Of a stretch of 9,544 nucleotides of DNA, positions 6,272 to 9,544 are shown piece after piece (within the stretch, counting starts at the first letter, position 1; each line of letters opens with the position of its first letter). The notes under the pieces were generated by a model that saw nothing but the letters and a program-made list of their open reading frames with translations, ran no database searches and was not told the origin of the DNA. The translations under genes and the position numbers were made by a program. Source of the DNA: Actinomycetota bacterium. Lineage in GTDB: Bacteria; Actinomycetota; Acidimicrobiia; IMCC26256; JACDBD01. The stretch covers positions 1 through 9,544 of the forward strand of contig JACDBD010000370.1 of NCBI GenBank assembly GCA_013695115.1. The letters run 5' to 3'.

Positions 6272-7181
6272 TCGCGCCGGCGGCACGGTCGGCGGCCGCG
6301 CTGAATGCCTCAGCGGCGCGGTCGAGGGGAAACCGGTGGGTGATCATTGTCGGCGCCGCCTCCGGGAGGTCGGCGAGCAGCTGCGCGGCCGCCTCCATGT
6401 CGCTGCCGCTCGCATCGCGCCCGTGCATATTGGAACCGACGAGCACCGGCTCCTTCATCGTGAAGAACTGAGGGAAGCCCACCGGCTCCCAGTAGCTCGC
6501 GAGTAGCGCGATCGTCCCGCCCGGTCGGACGAGGTCGATGCACTGGGCGACCGCCGTCTCGGTGCCGGCGCCTTCGACGACCACGTCGTACTCCCCGTCC
6601 ACCTCGACGCCGGCCCCGATCCGGGCCGCCGCGTCCCGCTGGTGGTCGTGGCGGCCGGCGACGTCAACCGAACAGTCCATCCAGCGGGCGGCAGCGGCCG
6701 CGCCCAACCCGATGCTGCCGGCGCCGACCACGGCCACCCGATCGCCGGCGCGGACGCCGGCGCGCCGCAACGAATGCACCGCACACGCCACCGGCTCGAC
6801 CAGAGCCGCGTCGGCGGCGTCGAGCCCGGCAGGCAAGGGCACGATGCACCCGGCGTCGACAATCACCTCGTCGGCCATGCCGCCGTCGCGCCCGATCCCG
6901 TAGACCTGGCCCGGACCGGTGCGGCACTGGCTCACCTCGCCGGCCGCGCAACGGTCGCACGCCCCGCACGGGACCAGCGGCCAGATTGCGACCGAAGTGC
7001 CGTCCTCGAGATGCCCGCCCACCTCGTGACCGAGCGTCACCGGCATCGGCCCCCACCCGACCATGTGCAGGTCGGAGCCGCAGATGCCCGACGAGCGCAC
7101 CCGTACCCGCACGCCGTCAGCGGCGGGCTCGGGAACGTCGAGCGTCTCGATACCGGCGTCGGTGTGCCGGACCGCCCGCAT
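6249..7181 (-). CDS. zinc-binding MDR dehydrogenase, threonine/sorbitol-dehydrogenase-like
   Basis: This 310-residue medium-chain dehydrogenase oxidises an alcohol or polyol with NAD(P). Visible marks are SGICGSDLH at 31-39 (catalytic-zinc C34), GHEVGGH at 51-57 (H52, E53), the structural-zinc cysteines C72, C75, C78 and C86, VEPVACAVHSL at 128-138 (E129 where Tdh/sorbitol-dehydrogenase relatives have the third zinc-sphere Glu) and the Rossmann motif VVGAGSIGLG at 151-160. After the second Rossmann strand it has VAGRHDHQRD in place of an acidic NAD-binding residue, hinting at NADP or unusual cofactor use. It is somewhat shorter than the usual 340-350 residues. I chose ATG 7181 because AGGAGG sits 5 nt before it. 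A GTG two codons earlier lies inside that Shine-Dalgarno. It is the last gene of the MarR-led cluster, 9 nt after the upstream dehydrogenase. Confidence 0.92.
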   Translation of the reverse strand: MRAVRHTDAGIETLDVPEPAADGVRVRVRSSGICGSDLHMVGWGPMPVTLGHEVGGHLEDGTSVAIWPLVPCGACDRCAAGEVSQCRTGPGQVYGIGRDGGMADEVIVDAGCIVPLPAGLDAADAALVEPVACAVHSLRRAGVRAGDRVAVVGAGSIGLGAAAAARWMDCSVDVAGRHDHQRDAAARIGAGVEVDGEYDVVVEGAGTETAVAQCIDLVRPGGTIALLASYWEPVGFPQFFTMKEPVLVGSNMHGRDASGSDMEAAAQLLADLPEAAPTMITHRFPLDRAAEAFSAAADRAAGAIKVVLEP

Positions 7182-7186
7182 GGCCA

Positions 7187-7192
7187 CCTCCT
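7187..7192 (-). promoter_or_regulatory. perfect Shine-Dalgarno AGGAGG that decides the MDR start
   Basis: On the minus strand AGGAGGTGGCCATG runs from 7192 to 7179. AGGAGG is a full match to the anti-Shine-Dalgarno and is 5 nt before ATG 7181. The in-frame GTG at 7187 uses the last G of this motif and so cannot be the start. The motif overlaps the TAG stop (7193-7191) of the upstream alcohol dehydrogenase, which favours coupled re-initiation. Confidence 0.85.
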
Positions 7193-8315
7193 AACCGCTG
7201 GTCAGGCGGGCGACCTCGAGGACGCCGCGGGCGAGCTTGCCCTCGTGGAGGTCGTGAACCGCCGTCTCCCACTCGTCGAGGCCGTACTTCGCGGTCACCA
7301 GCTCATCCAGCTTGAGCAGACCCTGGCGGTACAGGTCGACGATCAACGGGATGTCGGTATGGGGCCGGTGCGACCCGGCGCGCGACCCGGTCAGCGTGCG
7401 CTCCACATGGGTGAGGTTGCCGATCCGGGCGGGCACCGTCGCAGTCGGCGGGGGCACGCCGATGATCACGGCGGTGCCGCCCCAGTCGAGCATCTCCAGC
7501 GCGTTGTTCAGCACGTCGGGGTGGCCGACACAGTCGAAGGCGTAGTCGACGCCGCCCGCGCCCATGATGCCGGTGACCTGCTCGGCGCTGAATGGCAACA
7601 GCTCCCGCACCGCCTGCACGGTGTCGACACCCTCGCCCGCCTTCACGAAGTCGGTGGCGCCGAACCCGCGCGCCCACTTCTCCTTCTCGGGCATGGTGTC
7701 GACGGCGATGATCCGACTGGCGCCCTTCACCTTGCACGCCTGGATCACGTTGAGGCCGACTCCCCCGACGCCGAACACGGCGGCGGTGTCACCCAAGCCG
7801 AGCTCGGTGCGGTTGAACACCGAGCCCACACCGGTGAGCACGCCGCACCCGATCAGGCAGGCCGACTCGAGCGGGACGTCCTTCGCGATCGGCACGCACT
7901 GGTAGCCGCGCACCACCGTGTACTCGGAGAAGAAGGAGGCGCTGGCGAAGTTCCAGGCGGGCTCGCCGTCGAGGGTGAACGGCTGGCTGGGGTTCCCCAG
8001 GCTGGCCCGGCACCACGCCGGTTTCCCCTGGTTGCACCACTTGCACAGCCCGCAGCTCGCAACCGTGTGCAGGACGACGTGGTCGCCCGGCTTCACGTGC
8101 CTGACCGCCGACCCGACCTGCTCCACCAATCCCGCGCCCTCGTGCCCGAGCACCGCCGGCACCGGCCAGGGAATCGTGCCGTCGATCACGCTGAGGTCGC
8201 TGTGGCACAGGCCGGCGGCGACGATGCGAACCTTGACCTCGGTCGCCTCCGGATCGCGCACCTCGAGGCCGTCCCGGATCGCGGCCTTCTCCCCGTCGTA
8301 GACCAGTCCCTTCAT
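7191..8315 (-). CDS. zinc-dependent alcohol dehydrogenase, long-chain class-III-like MDR
   Basis: This 374-residue protein is a zinc medium-chain dehydrogenase of the long class-III-type form, expected to oxidise primary alcohols or thiol-hemiacetal adducts with NAD in the cytoplasm. The catalytic zinc residues are C37 in GLCHSDL, H58 in GHEGAGL and C157 in ACLIGCGVLTG. The structural zinc cysteines C88, C91, C94 and C102 lie in SCGLCKWCNQGKPAWC. The cofactor motif FGVGGVGLNV is at 181-190, with D206 (IIAVD) after the second strand pointing to NAD. The start is ATG 8315, where the family homology begins. Further upstream the frame overlaps the Nudix gene antiparallel-free but in a different reading frame and shows no ADH sequence. 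No Shine-Dalgarno is seen, but TACAGT ends 8 nt upstream. It lies 22 nt after the Nudix gene and 9 nt before the second dehydrogenase. The natural alcohol cannot be told. Confidence 0.94.
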   Translation of the reverse strand: MKGLVYDGEKAAIRDGLEVRDPEATEVKVRIVAAGLCHSDLSVIDGTIPWPVPAVLGHEGAGLVEQVGSAVRHVKPGDHVVLHTVASCGLCKWCNQGKPAWCRASLGNPSQPFTLDGEPAWNFASASFFSEYTVVRGYQCVPIAKDVPLESACLIGCGVLTGVGSVFNRTELGLGDTAAVFGVGGVGLNVIQACKVKGASRIIAVDTMPEKEKWARGFGATDFVKAGEGVDTVQAVRELLPFSAEQVTGIMGAGGVDYAFDCVGHPDVLNNALEMLDWGGTAVIIGVPPPTATVPARIGNLTHVERTLTGSRAGSHRPHTDIPLIVDLYRQGLLKLDELVTAKYGLDEWETAVHDLHEGKLARGVLEVARLTSG

Positions 8316-8323
8316 CAGGCCGG

Positions 8324-8329
8324 ACTGTA
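8324..8329 (-). promoter_or_regulatory. possible internal leaderless -10 box (TACAGT) for the alcohol dehydrogenase
   Basis: TACAGT on the minus strand (8329-8324) fits TAnnnT and ends 8 nt before ATG 8315, the same spacing as TAGCTT before the acyl-CoA dehydrogenase. The gene has no Shine-Dalgarno. No -35 box is evident, so this may be chance. Confidence 0.35.
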
Positions 8330-8337
8330 ACAACAGG

Positions 8338-9024
8338 TCAGGTGCGCTCGTAGCGCCAGCCCGCCTCCACCATCGACAGCCGGTGACGCGGCCCCGCGGT
8401 GTCCGCTTCTTGCGTCTCATAGCCGGCGTCGCCCTCCCACAACGCCGCGATCCCGCCCTCGACGCGCGCGATGTGGGTCTCGAAGAAGTCGGGGTCGCGC
8501 CCGGCAGCGTCGGCGAGCGCGGCGGCGACATCGGGATGAGGGGCGAGGCGATGCAGCGTGACCCATGTCGGCGGGGCGAGCTCGATCTCGCCCGCGTCGC
8601 GACGGGCCAGCGCCTCGGTCGGCGCCAGCCAGCGGTGGTCATGGATCTCGTCCCCGTCGACCGTCACCGCGCCCTCGGGCGCGGGCCCCATGAAGAACCA
8701 CGTCGCGAACCGCTTGGCCGCGACCGGCGGCGGCACCCAGTGCGAGAACGGGACCATCGCCGAGCCGTCGACGGCGAGGTCGGCCTCCTCGCGCGCCTCG
8801 CGCACCGCCGCCCGGCGGGCGGCCTCGATCACGTCCCCGTCGTCGGGCACGTCGGCGGGATCGACCCGACCCCCCGGGAACACCCACATCCCGCCGGCGA
8901 ACGCCAGCTTCGAGCTGCGCCGAACCATCAGCGTCTCGAGCCCGTCGTCGGTGTCGCGCAGCAGCACGACGGTGGCGGCGGGGACGGCCTCGGTCCCGGG
9001 TGGCCCCGTGCCCAGCCGGCGCAT
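8338..9024 (-). CDS. Nudix hydrolase, NUDT19-like with expanded Nudix box
   Basis: This is a Nudix-fold pyrophosphohydrolase of 228 residues. The core opens with AATVVLLRD (16-24), MVRRSSKLAFAGGMWVFPGG (33-52) and the box end EAARRAAVREAREEADL (67-83), with metal-binding E76, E79 and E80. In the normal Nudix box a Gly is followed by five residues and Glu. Here fourteen residues separate Gly52 and Glu67, and the late Gly is Asp82. Such expansion, with SSKLAF and WVFPGGRVD, resembles NUDT19/RP2p-like proteins, whose characterised members cleave CoA and acyl-CoA. HRWLAPTEAL is at 130-139. I chose ATG 9024, 7 nt after the MarR stop. A TTG at 9048 in the same frame, overlapping MarR by 17 nt, is an alternative adding 8 residues. 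Neither has a good Shine-Dalgarno. The role beside two alcohol dehydrogenases is unknown. Confidence 0.88.
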   Translation of the reverse strand: MRRLGTGPPGTEAVPAATVVLLRDTDDGLETLMVRRSSKLAFAGGMWVFPGGRVDPADVPDDGDVIEAARRAAVREAREEADLAVDGSAMVPFSHWVPPPVAAKRFATWFFMGPAPEGAVTVDGDEIHDHRWLAPTEALARRDAGEIELAPPTWVTLHRLAPHPDVAAALADAAGRDPDFFETHIARVEGGIAALWEGDAGYETQEADTAGPRHRLSMVEAGWRYERT

Positions 9025-9031
9025 CCAGTCG

Positions 9032-9532
9032 TCAGTGGGTGGCGACAACGTCCGATCCCGGGGCCGGCTGGTAGCGGGTGGCGCGCAGATCGTCGACGAG
9101 TCGGCCGAGCAACCCGGCGAGCTGCCCGCGGTCGTCGCCGGACCAGGGTGCGAGGGCGTTGGCGAGGTGCTCGTCGAGCACCGCGGAGAGACGGGAGCGG
9201 GCCTCGGCGCCTTCCGGCGTCACGCTCAGCAGAGCGATGCGCCCGTCGCTCTCGGAGCGGTCGCGCCGGACCAGCCCGGCGCGCTCCAGCTGCACGACCT
9301 GGCGCGTGACCGACGCTGCGTCCATGTGCGTGAGCCGCCCCAGCTCGGTGAGCGAGAGCGGCCCGCTCTCCTGGATCCGGCGCAGCAGGGTGAAGCCCGG
9401 CTGCGACATCGGGACCCCGGCCACCGCCGCCCACTCCGCCTGCACCCGCCGGCTGGCGTTGAGCCGCAGCAGCATCTCGATCGCCCGGCCGATGCCGTCC
9501 AGGTCACCGTCGGCAAGGTCGCCCCTGGTCAC
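9032..9532 (-). CDS. MarR-family transcriptional regulator
   Basis: This is a 166-residue winged-helix regulator of the MarR type, which binds palindromic DNA as a dimer and usually releases it on binding a small phenolic, lipid or acyl-CoA ligand. Helices at about 12-55 carry dimer and ligand contacts. The helix-turn-helix is LSLTELGRLTHMDAASVTRQ at about 59-78. The wing is DRSESDGRIALLSVT at about 91-105, with the family Asp-x-Arg signature (D96, R98). The C-terminal helices (about 108-150) complete the dimer interface. GTG 9532 is the most likely start, but the frame stays open to the window edge, so an upstream start cannot be excluded. The GTG lies inside a perfect palindrome. It is the first gene of a closely packed minus-strand cluster that includes Nudix and two zinc dehydrogenases, and it probably controls this cluster. 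Confidence 0.92.
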   Translation of the reverse strand: MTRGDLADGDLDGIGRAIEMLLRLNASRRVQAEWAAVAGVPMSQPGFTLLRRIQESGPLSLTELGRLTHMDAASVTRQVVQLERAGLVRRDRSESDGRIALLSVTPEGAEARSRLSAVLDEHLANALAPWSGDDRGQLAGLLGRLVDDLRATRYQPAPGSDVVATH

Positions 9533-9541
9533 GATGACCAG
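9525..9541. promoter_or_regulatory. candidate MarR operator palindrome CTGGTCA-CGA-TGACCAG
   Basis: A perfect 7-bp inverted repeat around a 3-nt centre covers the presumed GTG start of the MarR gene. MarR dimers typically bind palindromes of 16-20 bp near their own promoter. This position would suit autorepression, particularly if the transcript is leaderless. The promoter itself lies beyond the window edge. Confidence 0.5.
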
Positions 9542-9544
9542 TCT

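Noticed and set aside
5180..6286. 368-codon open frame on the minus strand opposite the MFS gene
   Set aside because: Its composition is highly charged and low-complexity and complementary to membrane helices. It has no domain or start signal.
6642..8330. 562-codon open frame on the plus strand opposite the two dehydrogenases
   Set aside because: It is antisense to two genes with complete zinc and Rossmann motifs. Its translation is rich in His, Arg, Asp and Gly without recognisable domains, as expected of a GC-rich shadow frame.
8316..8642. Upstream extension of the alcohol dehydrogenase by 109 codons
   Set aside because: That stretch is the Nudix coding region read out of frame. ADH homology starts at MKGLVYDGEK.
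1..9544. CRISPR array, tRNA, rRNA, IS element or defence system
   Set aside because: No regularly spaced repeats, no cloverleaf or rRNA-like stretches, no transposase and no nuclease, helicase or toxin motifs were seen in any frame. The genes are metabolic, transport and regulatory.

Overview
The window is 9.5 kb of very GC-rich, gene-dense bacterial chromosome. The mix of genes (F420-type luciferase-like oxidoreductase, acyl-CoA dehydrogenase, SDR, BKACE enzyme, D-aminoacylase-type amidohydrolase, MarR regulator), the high GC, the compact overlaps and the TAnnnT -10 motifs placed 6-8 nt before start codons that lack a Shine-Dalgarno all suggest an actinomycete-like genome. An environmental Acidimicrobiia-type lineage is the best guess, but the taxonomy is inference. 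I see no rRNA, tRNA, CRISPR, IS element or phage gene.

Layout. (1) 1-1269, minus strand: an acyl-CoA dehydrogenase followed 3 nt later by an SDR dehydrogenase that runs off the left edge. (2) 1270-1294: a 25-nt divergent gap with two back-to-back -10-like motifs sharing one TA step. (3) 1295-3064, plus strand: a BKACE (DUF849) beta-keto acid cleavage enzyme overlapping by 1 nt a luciferase-like oxidoreductase whose frame is broken near 2821. (4) 3065-3248: a 184-nt intergenic stretch with a 10-bp inverted repeat, a minus-strand remnant of an SDR N-terminus, a second -10-like cluster and a small hairpin. (5) 3249-6271, plus strand: an N-acyl-D-amino-acid deacylase-like amidohydrolase overlapping by 4 nt an MFS exporter-type transporter, which overlaps the next gene tail to tail by 23 nt. 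(6) 9532-6249, minus strand: a tight cluster of MarR regulator, NUDT19-like Nudix hydrolase, long-chain class-III-like zinc alcohol dehydrogenase and threonine/sorbitol-dehydrogenase-like MDR enzyme. A perfect 7-3-7 palindrome sits on the MarR start.

How the genes may work together. The left half looks like a catabolic module for an unknown acyl-CoA or keto acid: dehydrogenation (ACAD), hydroxyacyl or alcohol oxidation (SDR), keto-acid cleavage with acetyl-CoA (BKACE) and a flavin/F420 redox step (LLM). The amidohydrolase and transporter could be a separate deacylation and transport pair. The right half looks like a MarR-controlled alcohol oxidation operon with a CoA- or nucleotide-cleaving Nudix enzyme. 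No substrate can be read from the sequence. The most unusual points are the shared-TA divergent promoter, whose 10-mer GCTACCGTCG recurs at the second divergent site, the broken LLM gene and the SDR relic that ends exactly where an inverted repeat begins.
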